64,000 nucleotides of DNA, taken from positions 310,001 to 374,000 of the forward strand of contig NZ_JAIZEO010000005.1 in NCBI RefSeq assembly GCF_024189315.1, read 5' to 3'. Numbering within the stretch: the stretch's first letter is position 1; each line of letters begins with the position of its first letter. Below the pieces are notes generated by a model that saw only the letters and a program-made list of their open reading frames with translations, searched no databases and was not told where the DNA came from. Source of the DNA: Halobacillus sp. A5. GTDB taxonomy: Bacteria; Bacillota; Bacilli; Bacillales; Halobacillaceae. This document shows, piece after piece, positions 25,491-32,555 of this stretch. A program made the translations under genes and the position numbers.

Positions 25491-27281
25491 CTAATGGGTT
25501 GCTTTTAATTGGTTTTGCAGTAAATGACTGAACATGCTCCGTTTTTGTTCAGCTAATTGAGTAAAGCCGCCTCTTTGAACCACTTTCCCTTCGTCCAATA
25601 CTACAACTTGATCTGCGCTTCTAATTGTAGAAAGACGATGAGCAATAACGATAATAGTCATCTTGCCTTTTAGCTTTTCAATTGCTTCTTGAATATTTGC
25701 CTCATTTTCGGTATCCAGGGCACTGGTTGCTTCGTCCAGCACAAGGATAGAAGGTTTACGCAATATAGCTCGCGCTAACACAAGACGCTGCCTTTCCCCG
25801 CCGGACAATTTAATTCCACGATCACCTATCAGCGTATCTAGTCCTTGAGGTAACGACCTGACAAAATCAGCAGCAGAAGCAAACTCCAGCGCTTCCCACA
25901 GTTCATATTCTTTAGCTTCAGGTAATACAAGAGTGAGATTTTCTCTTATACTAATATTAAATAAAAACGGATCCTGTGGTACATAACTTATCGCTTGGCG
26001 GAGCGCTAATAAATTATCGCTTGTTAATGGCTGATCATCTAAGATCACCTCACCCTGCTCCGGTTGATTTAATCCCATTAACAAATCAATCAGCGTACTT
26101 TTCCCCGCTCCTGAACGACCTACAAATGCCGTCATTTGATTTGCAGGAATGGTAATATTAATGTCTTTTAGTGCGTAATCCGCTTGATCTTGATAACGAA
26201 AGGAAACATCACGGCATTCTATTTTCTTACTTACTATTAAAGGTCTTACACTAGATATATCTGTGGTATGTTCACGTGCCAGGCTGCATTCCTGCTGAAG
26301 TGCTTCGACTGCTCTTAAAGATGGTAAGCTAGTGAAAATTTGCTCCAATGAAGCTTGAATCCCTGCCACCTTAGGCCACAACCTGGAGAAGATAACAATT
26401 ACCATCATCAATTGAGCCGCCTGGGCGTTAAACATGGTAAAAGCAAAATAAATAAAGGAAGCAATAATCACTGCTGAAGCAGCTTTATAATAGAATTGAG
26501 AAGTAGTTTTAAGGTGGGTGTATTCAACCTGTTCTTTCTTAATTTGGTCTGTAATAGCTTCATACCAATTCATACGAGATTTTTCTAATGTATTACTTTT
26601 AACATCTTTTATCCCATTAATCTGCTCCGTAATCCCTCCGATATACCGGCGGCCAAGTTCGAAGTTTCGGTTACCTAATGCCAAGGATCTCTTAAGAAAT
26701 CGACGATTAAAAAACAGCAGAACTATCCCACACAATAAAACGAAGATCGTAATGTTAGGAGAAAGAATAAATGCTAGACCGATTTGAATACATGTGAAAA
26801 TAAGCGAAGCAAGAAACTGCAGCACGGAATGGGTACCTGCATTAGCCCGACCGATTTCAGTTGTCAATATATTAATGAGATCAGACTTTCTATTACGGAT
26901 GAAAAAACTCCAATTGGAATTTAAAATCGAACGATAGGTTTTCACACGTAAATGTCTTAAAAAGCCTTGTTGAATAATTGCATTACGTACAGCAATCCTG
27001 CGGTTAATCAAATTTTGACTGATCACAATAAGTACAAATATGGCTAGGATAAGCGGCAGACCAATAGATTCAGGAATACTATCCAGAAACGTAAACAAAC
27101 CCGCAAATGGCATACTCCCCGTACCAAGGTCGATAATTCCACTCATACTAATCATTGGAACCAGTAATAAAATACCTACCCCTTCCAGCAGACCAATACC
27201 GGCCATAGCCAGTATGTTAACGTACAGAATCTTTCCGGAAAAAGCGTGGATTTGCTTCAAGAAATAAAGAACGTGGTTCAT
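25491..27281 (-). CDS. Lasso-peptide ABC exporter (D protein)
   Basis: The 596-residue fused half-transporter has six membrane helices in its first 310 residues and a C-terminal nucleotide-binding domain with Walker A GRSGAGKST, signature LSGGERQRL and Walker B ILVLDEATSALD. It acts as a homodimer to export the mature lasso peptide and usually gives self-immunity. Position at the end of the biosynthesis genes, 18 bases after the nucleotidyltransferase gene, matches paeninodin-type clusters. The ATG is well placed behind GGGAGGG. Confidence 0.9.
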   Translation of the reverse strand: MNHVLYFLKQIHAFSGKILYVNILAMAGIGLLEGVGILLLVPMISMSGIIDLGTGSMPFAGLFTFLDSIPESIGLPLILAIFVLIVISQNLINRRIAVRNAIIQQGFLRHLRVKTYRSILNSNWSFFIRNRKSDLINILTTEIGRANAGTHSVLQFLASLIFTCIQIGLAFILSPNITIFVLLCGIVLLFFNRRFLKRSLALGNRNFELGRRYIGGITEQINGIKDVKSNTLEKSRMNWYEAITDQIKKEQVEYTHLKTTSQFYYKAASAVIIASFIYFAFTMFNAQAAQLMMVIVIFSRLWPKVAGIQASLEQIFTSLPSLRAVEALQQECSLAREHTTDISSVRPLIVSKKIECRDVSFRYQDQADYALKDINITIPANQMTAFVGRSGAGKSTLIDLLMGLNQPEQGEVILDDQPLTSDNLLALRQAISYVPQDPFLFNISIRENLTLVLPEAKEYELWEALEFASAADFVRSLPQGLDTLIGDRGIKLSGGERQRLVLARAILRKPSILVLDEATSALDTENEANIQEAIEKLKGKMTIIVIAHRLSTIRSADQVVVLDEGKVVQRGGFTQLAEQKRSMFSHLLQNQLKATH

Positions 27282-27299
27282 AAATAACCCTCCCTTCTC

Positions 27300-28469
27300 T
27301 TAGACAAGCCTTCTCGTTTTCCTCCATCCCCATATAAATGGACGCAATGGAAAATACAAAAAATGAAGATTTTTCGGCAGTGGCAGTGTTTGTGCATCTT
27401 GGGGGTAAGGATATAAAAAACTTAAAATAAAATACACTCTTTGCTGAAACGACATCAATGCAAATAGATGGCGCTTGTGGTATTTAGCTACCTCTGGATC
27501 CAATGGTTCAGAGTGTAGATTAATCATAGACTCTAAATAGTAAACAGCCTGTTGAGCTAATTTCCGGGATTTATTTGTTTTTTGATTAGGAATAGTTTTA
27601 CTATAAGTATGATATAATTGTTCCGCTAAGTAGATTGCTTGAAATCCAGTATGCTTATTTCCATATTTCTTAAGTAATTTATAAGCTTCTTCCCACTCAA
27701 GCTTCATTTTCATCAATTGGTGTATATCGACGATCCAACGCAGCCTAGACCAACCGTGTCTGGCCCCATGAGATGCGAGAAATACAAACAGATCTTCTTT
27801 GCTAAGAATGTAAATTGGCTGCTTCGATAAGCTCATACTTCTCTTTCGCGCCCACAATTCTGAAAACCCTGGTTCTTTTCCAGGTCCCGGGTTTAGACGC
27901 CAATGAACTTCTACTTTCACACCCGTTCCAGGGTGAATATAAGTAACGTGGTGATGCCGCCACTTCCAATCATTTAAGATCGTTTCAATATAATCATCCT
28001 TCTGATAACCTAAATCTTGTAATAACTTTTCAGCATCAGATAATTGATTTATAGGAACAAGTACATCTAAATCGTTAGAAGTACGTAAAGATAAGTCCCC
28101 ATATAAATCTAATGCAAGCAGCGGACCTTTAAGGAATAGAATTTGAAGCCGTTTTGCAGAGAATAATTTGCTCAGCTGCTCCATTACTTTACTTAAATGA
28201 AGCATTTGAAAGGTATTTCGCTTATAATCAGCAGCTACAGTTTGTACCACGTAATCAGGAACCAATTCAGGGCTGCACCACTGTAACTTTTTATAAAGAA
28301 CAGGATAAATACGATGGTGTCTACTCTGCTTTATAAAAACATCCCAATTCACTCCATGAAAAAGAGAGAGGTCAATATTTTCGACTTGGTCTGAAGTATC
28401 ACATTCTACAAGGCTGATAATGAGTTTGAGTTCAATGGGCACCTTAGATAAGTTCAGTCTTTGCCTCAT
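27300..28469 (-). CDS. Nucleotidyltransferase-family tailoring protein (NTP_transf_5 type)
   Basis: The 389-residue soluble protein has the nucleotidyltransferase-fold signature in FLKGPLLALDLYGDLSLR followed by SNDLDVLVP (metal-binding D-x-D, about residues 115-145), and a second conserved region EVHWRLNPGPGK. Some phosphorylated Bacillus/Paenibacillus lasso clusters carry a similar gene. In the pseudomycoidin system, as I recall it, the partner acts on the phosphorylated C-terminus; the exact reaction here is unknown. It overlaps the leader-peptidase gene by 26 bases, a tight operonic arrangement. This presence beside a kinase suggests two-step decoration of the peptide's tail. Confidence 0.82.
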   Translation of the reverse strand: MRQRLNLSKVPIELKLIISLVECDTSDQVENIDLSLFHGVNWDVFIKQSRHHRIYPVLYKKLQWCSPELVPDYVVQTVAADYKRNTFQMLHLSKVMEQLSKLFSAKRLQILFLKGPLLALDLYGDLSLRTSNDLDVLVPINQLSDAEKLLQDLGYQKDDYIETILNDWKWRHHHVTYIHPGTGVKVEVHWRLNPGPGKEPGFSELWARKRSMSLSKQPIYILSKEDLFVFLASHGARHGWSRLRWIVDIHQLMKMKLEWEEAYKLLKKYGNKHTGFQAIYLAEQLYHTYSKTIPNQKTNKSRKLAQQAVYYLESMINLHSEPLDPEVAKYHKRHLFALMSFQQRVYFILSFLYPYPQDAQTLPLPKNLHFLYFPLRPFIWGWRKTRRLV

Positions 28470-28917
28470 GCTGCTGTCCTCCTACCCGCTTAGCAAATTT
28501 ACCGACCACTGTAAACTTTTCCATTCCCTCAGCTCCAGTAATATAATAAGGACCACAACGCAGCCATGCATGAGCGATCATTTCCCCACTTTCATCGCGT
28601 GCCGTACCAAAGTATAACGTACTACTCAACTGACGTCTTTCAAGCATCTTCATAGCTGCAATCGCTTTGACCATACACTGACTTTCCCAAAAAGTATACC
28701 GACTGACAATTTGAATAGATTGAGAGATTTTCGCCAGCTCTCTTCGTTCTAATAGTGAGTTTGTACTTGTCTCCTCTGAAGCTGATCCAAGAGAAGGGGC
28801 CAGCCTTTCAAATGGAATACTCTTCCGGTAACGTGCCCAGGCAAGCAAAAAATAAGCTTCTATCATAAGCTTTTTACTACTTACATCCATTTGCAGAAAC
28901 GCTCTCAACTTGTTCAT
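28444..28917 (-). CDS. Lasso leader peptidase B2 (transglutaminase-like)
   Basis: The 157-residue cysteine protease removes the leader peptide from the lasso precursors before cyclisation. Cys81 in ESQCMVKAIAAMKML and His116 in AHAWLRCG are the catalytic pair. The usual third acidic residue is not obvious: where most B2 proteins have an Asp after HAW, this one reads CGPYYITGAEG, so E130 or a backbone group may serve. This is the small stand-alone B2 form of Gram-positive clusters, paired with B1 just upstream (five-base gap). Function inferred from family and context. Confidence 0.88.
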   Translation of the reverse strand: MNKLRAFLQMDVSSKKLMIEAYFLLAWARYRKSIPFERLAPSLGSASEETSTNSLLERRELAKISQSIQIVSRYTFWESQCMVKAIAAMKMLERRQLSSTLYFGTARDESGEMIAHAWLRCGPYYITGAEGMEKFTVVGKFAKRVGGQQHEAKTELI

Positions 28918-28922
28918 CTTTA

Positions 28923-29237
28923 TTAATTCCCTTCTAGAGAAACATACCGATGGAATTCAATTAACCCCTCTTCAGATAATTTATTTATGAAAGCAGTAAC
29001 CTGCCTTTCGCACTCAGGGCGTTCAACCTCATATTGAGCGAGTAAGGAATCAACAACTTTGTCTATTTTCACAGGGGACGCAATTAACTCCCAAATCACT
29101 CCCCCCATTTCTCCTAAGTTGTAATATTTCCCATTTTCAACGCTTAGCATTACTTTTTCGTTTCCCATATCACTCACTATGTTTCCTTCAGATTGGCTGA
29201 CTAAAAGATTCAGTGATAGTTCCAACTGTTTTTCCAA
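28923..29237 (-). CDS. Lasso leader-recognition protein B1 (PqqD-like RRE)
   Basis: The 104-residue protein has a PqqD/RRE fold: beta strands in KVMLSVENGKYYNLGEMGG, then helices including IWELIASPVKIDKVVDSLL. It binds the leader's aromatic-x-x-Pro motif and delivers the precursor to B2. The start is TTG 29237, seven bases after GGAGGTG; because of this the gene overlaps the kinase gene by 50 bases in a different frame. B1 should recognise both precursors, since their leaders share the W-K-x-P-x-LEVLDV pattern. Confidence 0.9.
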   Translation of the reverse strand: MEKQLELSLNLLVSQSEGNIVSDMGNEKVMLSVENGKYYNLGEMGGVIWELIASPVKIDKVVDSLLAQYEVERPECERQVTAFINKLSEEGLIEFHRYVSLEGN

Positions 29238-30156
29238 CCTTATGCACCTCCAGTTTTGATAAGAGCAAATCAGTTAATTCATGAGCAGTGAACCTCGACT
29301 TAGGCCGCTTCAATGTATATAGATCTATATAGCTGCAAATTTGTGCCGATACGCTGAAATGCCAATCTACCAGTCCCATTCGAGGAATCATGAAATTTCG
29401 ATACGTATGATTAAATATAGTGTGTAAACCATGCAGTTTTTCTATTTGCTCAAATTGAATCTCTTCCCCGTCAACTTTCTCTAATTCTATGATCCCAGCT
29501 AACGGAAGCTTCTTTGAGTAAAACTTATCTGACACTGGAATCGCATATTTGGATTCTCTATTTATAATCGGCCGATAACGTTCAGACTCCATGCCGAAAC
29601 CATCAAGACTCTCCTGCCACAATTTCTGCTGCGGGTAAGCGGGCGTTACCATAGGGATACCGTTTTCAACAGTAACAGGAATAACGTCATCACTAACTAA
29701 TTGAAATCCTCTGTTCAAAATTGCTGATGCTGTAGTCGACTTGCCTGCCCCGGAATGACCTACAACAGCATAGGCTTTCCCATCTATCTCTACAGCACTT
29801 CCATGTAACGGAAGAATCTTGCGCTGCATGAGGACACTGCCCATACACGTTCCTAAAATATAAAGACGAAGTTGATCCTCTTCTGCCTCGTCAAAAGCAT
29901 GGAAATAAATGCGCTTACCATTCTCAATCTTATAGATGGCTACATTAGGTATTCTAAAAAGGCATTCTTTAGCCTCAACATAAAAATTCCGATTCTGAAC
30001 AGTTTTCACATTCCATTCATCTAATAAATCTTTTTGTTGAATGTAAAGATCAAAGTCGGTTTTATGATTAATTTCCAATAGCTCCGGCAAAGATAGTTCA
30101 CTCATTATATTAAATCCGAATGCCGTGTACATAATTTGTTTCGAGGTGACAGGCAT
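29188..30156 (-). CDS. Lasso peptide C-terminal kinase K (HPr-kinase-like)
   Basis: The 322-residue protein has an HPr-kinase/phosphorylase-type P-loop, VVGHSGAGKST at 131-141, the conserved PLHGSAVE before it and LVSDDVIPV (paired Asp 156-157) after it, but lacks the N-terminal HPrK domain. In paeninodin the homologous kinase phosphorylates the C-terminal serine of the precursor. Both precursors here end in Ser, satisfying that requirement. GAGGAGG is 11 bases before the ATG. It lies 66 bases downstream of precursor A1, across a stem-loop. Confidence 0.88.
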   Translation of the reverse strand: MPVTSKQIMYTAFGFNIMSELSLPELLEINHKTDFDLYIQQKDLLDEWNVKTVQNRNFYVEAKECLFRIPNVAIYKIENGKRIYFHAFDEAEEDQLRLYILGTCMGSVLMQRKILPLHGSAVEIDGKAYAVVGHSGAGKSTTASAILNRGFQLVSDDVIPVTVENGIPMVTPAYPQQKLWQESLDGFGMESERYRPIINRESKYAIPVSDKFYSKKLPLAGIIELEKVDGEEIQFEQIEKLHGLHTIFNHTYRNFMIPRMGLVDWHFSVSAQICSYIDLYTLKRPKSRFTAHELTDLLLSKLEVHKVGKTVGTITESFSQPI

Positions 30157-30183
30157 GACGGCTCATTCCTCCTCTTTTAGAAA

Positions 30184-30215
30184 GTGCCCCTATCCCTTTT
30201 CTGAAATAGGGGCAC
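30184..30215 (-). terminator. Stem-loop after lasso precursor A1 (attenuator or mRNA stabiliser)
   Basis: A perfect 10-bp stem GTGCCCCTAT/ATAGGGGCAC with a 12-base loop lies eight bases after the A1 stop. It lacks a long T tract on the minus strand, so transcription probably continues at reduced level into the kinase gene, or the hairpin protects the precursor message. Confidence 0.7.
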
Positions 30216-30222
30216 ATAATAC

Positions 30223-30378
30223 TTAACTGCCCAAGCAACTAGCGTTTGATTGCCCAGGATGTGTCTCCCCTCTTGGTGCTTCGCCTATGTCAAAGCAATC
30301 TGCATTAGCGTTACCAGGACCATTCATTGTCATACTGACATCTAAAACTTCTAAAATTGGCTGTTTCCACTCTTTCAA
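30223..30378 (-). CDS. Lasso peptide precursor A1 (51 residues)
   Basis: TTG start at 30378 overlaps the cyclase C1 stop (TTGA) and follows AGGAGGTG by eight bases. The leader has the lasso hallmarks: W4-K-Q-P7 (aromatic-x-x-Pro for B1 binding), LEVLDV at 9-14, and Thr17 at position -2 (TM before the cut). The predicted core begins NGPGNANAD, so Asp9 of the core would close a nine-residue macrolactam onto Asn1; if cleavage were one residue later, Gly1-Asp8 is the alternative. The 33-residue core is long, has two Cys (core positions 10 and 30) able to form a disulphide, and ends in Ser for phosphorylation. Mature structure not demonstrated. Confidence 0.88.
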   Translation of the reverse strand: MKEWKQPILEVLDVSMTMNGPGNANADCFDIGEAPRGETHPGQSNASCLGS

Positions 30379-32339
30379 ATCCCCATCACCTCCTTTCTTT
30401 CTATCGATTTAATGAACCTTGAGACAATTAAACTACGAGTGAGCACCTTGAAATCTTCTTCAAATACCATTTCCGGTCTTGGAATAGTTCCCAGCCTATT
30501 CATCGCTTCTTGTATAAGCTGTATATTCAAAATTTCAGCTAATTCGGAGTCTCTGCAAATACAATCAACTTCTTGTCTAAAGTCTTTCCAACTGCCAGTC
30601 ATCCGATGAATCGTATCCGCCCCCTGCAACCCTCTAACATGGTAATTTAACCTCACTTTTTCAGGAAGAAAGTTCTTGGTAGCTTCACGTATAAATGAAC
30701 GATCCACCCCGTTCTTAACATATTGCTCATAAGGTAATGACAAGCAAAATTTGATAACATTAATGTCATTTGTAGGATCGCGGTTCCATAGCCCATAGCG
30801 CAACGATAGATTTGTTTCTGCTACTCCACTTTTATTCCATACATAAGGCTTTTGAAAATAATCTTTTCTGTATTTAGTCAAGTCTTTGATAGAATCAGGG
30901 TATACACTCTTGTTGTAATCTAATAAACGAGTATATACATCTGTTTTCTTGGCAAGAGAAGGATTGATAAGTGAAGATAGCTGACTTTTTGACTCTGAAT
31001 GGATGGATGATTTAGGAATAGCTTTTTTTGCTAAGATAGGTAATATATTTGATTTTCCTGTCTTATAGGTCTGAGTAAATTCATTAAGCTCCCTGTAAAG
31101 CTTTTTCCATTTCAACCCCTTTAGTAAGGAAGTGTAGTATTCCATATTTAAGTTCCAGGATCCCCAGGAGATAGAATGATTTCCTCTAGCTCCATTTAAG
31201 AGAACCTTTATCCCTCTTTTTTGAGCCTCTTCATTAATCCCTTTAAGCCAATACGTATTTTCAAAAAATTTATAAGGCATTTCCATTAATTCAATAAATT
31301 GATCGACTTCAGATAAAGGACTTTTTCCTTCAAACTGAAGAAAATGAGAGTCGATATTACCAACGTGGTTTATCGTTTCTTTAATTAAATCTGCTTCATT
31401 TGGCATGTAATAGTTAGGCGTCCAATCTTCAAAAGTGCTTTCAGGAATATAGCTGAATGTATGGAGCACTTTGTCTTCTTTACTTAACTCTTTAGACGCA
31501 AAACTAACGACCGAACCAGAATCCAGGCCACCGCTTAACTGAGATCCAACATTTCCGAAAGTTCTTAAACGATCTTTAACAGCACGTCCAAAAACTTCAT
31601 GAAATGTCTCAGTATAATCCTTTGAAGAGTTTAATTTTAATTCTTTAACCTCACCAATCGTGTCATATTTCTTAAGCGCTACGTTCCCATCTTGAACAGT
31701 AATACTATGCGAAGGAGGTACTTGGTGTATAGATGTATAGACCGTAGAAGTCATATCCACCGCTTCTATCATGGTAGGAATGGAAAGAAACTCAGCCAGC
31801 CAAACTTCATTTATCTTCTTCTCCACAAAAGGCAGAGAAAACAAAGGAGCCATAGTCGTAGAAAATGCAAATCGCTGGGGATCGTTATAAAAGTAAAGTG
31901 TTCGTGAACCTGAAAAGTCTCGAGCACCAAACAGCTTCTGTTCAGATTCATCCCAAATCATAAATGAAAAATCACCTACCAAATGCCGGGGAACTTCTTC
32001 TTTCCACTTGCTGTAAGCTAACAATATGAGTTGAGTATCCGAAATCAGCTTTCCTTCTGTTTGGGAAATTCCTAACTGACCAAAAAGCTCATTTCGATTA
32101 TCAATAATGGCATCAGATGTTATAGCTAGTTTTCTTTCGTAATCGTAATAAGGTACGACTTCATTTATAGATTCAGGGGTTATCCATTGAGCGTGGCAGC
32201 CCAGAAATACGTTGTGCTTTGTCCATTCTCTTTTTGAGTCAAACTGATAACTATTAAAGCTTTTCATTAGGTTGTATATGTTTTCTGTGGGGATAAACTG
32301 CTTATTATCTAAGTGTAGCAGCCCGACTATAGCACTCAT
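30375..32339 (-). CDS. Lasso cyclase C1 (asparagine-synthetase-like)
   Basis: The 654-residue AsnB homologue activates the ring Asp side chain with ATP and joins it to the core's N-terminus. The C-terminal synthetase domain has the PP-loop LSGGLDSGSV (around residue 267-276). The N-terminal glutaminase-like domain starts MSAIVG without the nucleophile Cys2, as expected for a lasso cyclase that does not use glutamine. It is clearly paralogous to C2 (shared MSAI-G start, ITPE and NWNRDPTND-type motifs). GGGGGAG precedes the ATG. Its stop overlaps the A1 start, implying A1 is its substrate. Confidence 0.92.
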   Translation of the reverse strand: MSAIVGLLHLDNKQFIPTENIYNLMKSFNSYQFDSKREWTKHNVFLGCHAQWITPESINEVVPYYDYERKLAITSDAIIDNRNELFGQLGISQTEGKLISDTQLILLAYSKWKEEVPRHLVGDFSFMIWDESEQKLFGARDFSGSRTLYFYNDPQRFAFSTTMAPLFSLPFVEKKINEVWLAEFLSIPTMIEAVDMTSTVYTSIHQVPPSHSITVQDGNVALKKYDTIGEVKELKLNSSKDYTETFHEVFGRAVKDRLRTFGNVGSQLSGGLDSGSVVSFASKELSKEDKVLHTFSYIPESTFEDWTPNYYMPNEADLIKETINHVGNIDSHFLQFEGKSPLSEVDQFIELMEMPYKFFENTYWLKGINEEAQKRGIKVLLNGARGNHSISWGSWNLNMEYYTSLLKGLKWKKLYRELNEFTQTYKTGKSNILPILAKKAIPKSSIHSESKSQLSSLINPSLAKKTDVYTRLLDYNKSVYPDSIKDLTKYRKDYFQKPYVWNKSGVAETNLSLRYGLWNRDPTNDINVIKFCLSLPYEQYVKNGVDRSFIREATKNFLPEKVRLNYHVRGLQGADTIHRMTGSWKDFRQEVDCICRDSELAEILNIQLIQEAMNRLGTIPRPEMVFEEDFKVLTRSLIVSRFIKSIERKEVMGI

Positions 32340-32390
32340 GCATAACTCCCCCTTCTGTAAAGTTGTTATAAAAGTTATATAAAATATGTA

Positions 32391-32406
32391 GGCCCCCGAG
32401 AGGGCC
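32391..32406 (-). terminator. GC-rich stem-loop after lasso precursor A2
   Basis: GGCCC and GGGCC close a short hairpin about 20 bases beyond the A2 stop on the minus strand, with no T tract. It parallels the hairpin after A1 and may stabilise or attenuate the precursor transcript before C1. Confidence 0.55.
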
Positions 32407-32426
32407 AGTAATTTCGACTATCCACA

Positions 32427-32555
32427 TTAACTGTCGTGGTGCACATCTTCGTCTGGATCATGCTGTTCAGCATCAGGTATAGTAAGTCCTGGTCCTGCCA
32501 TCGTTAGATTTACATCAAGGACTTCAAGTTTAGGCTCTTTCCATTTGCGGCTCAT
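32427..32555 (-). CDS. Lasso peptide precursor A2 (42 residues, paeninodin-like)
   Basis: ATG at 32555 overlaps the cyclase C2 stop (ATGA) behind AAAGGAGGTG. The leader shows W5-K-E-P8, LEVLDV (10-15) and Thr18 at -2. The core starts AGPGLTIPD, giving an Ala1-Asp9 nine-membered ring, and ends DPDEDVHHDS with a C-terminal Ser. From memory, paeninodin starts AGPGTSTPD and ends DPDEDVHYDS, so A2 is a close relative with the same 23-residue length. No Cys. Phosphorylation of Ser23 by K is expected from the family. Confidence 0.93.
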   Translation of the reverse strand: MSRKWKEPKLEVLDVNLTMAGPGLTIPDAEQHDPDEDVHHDS

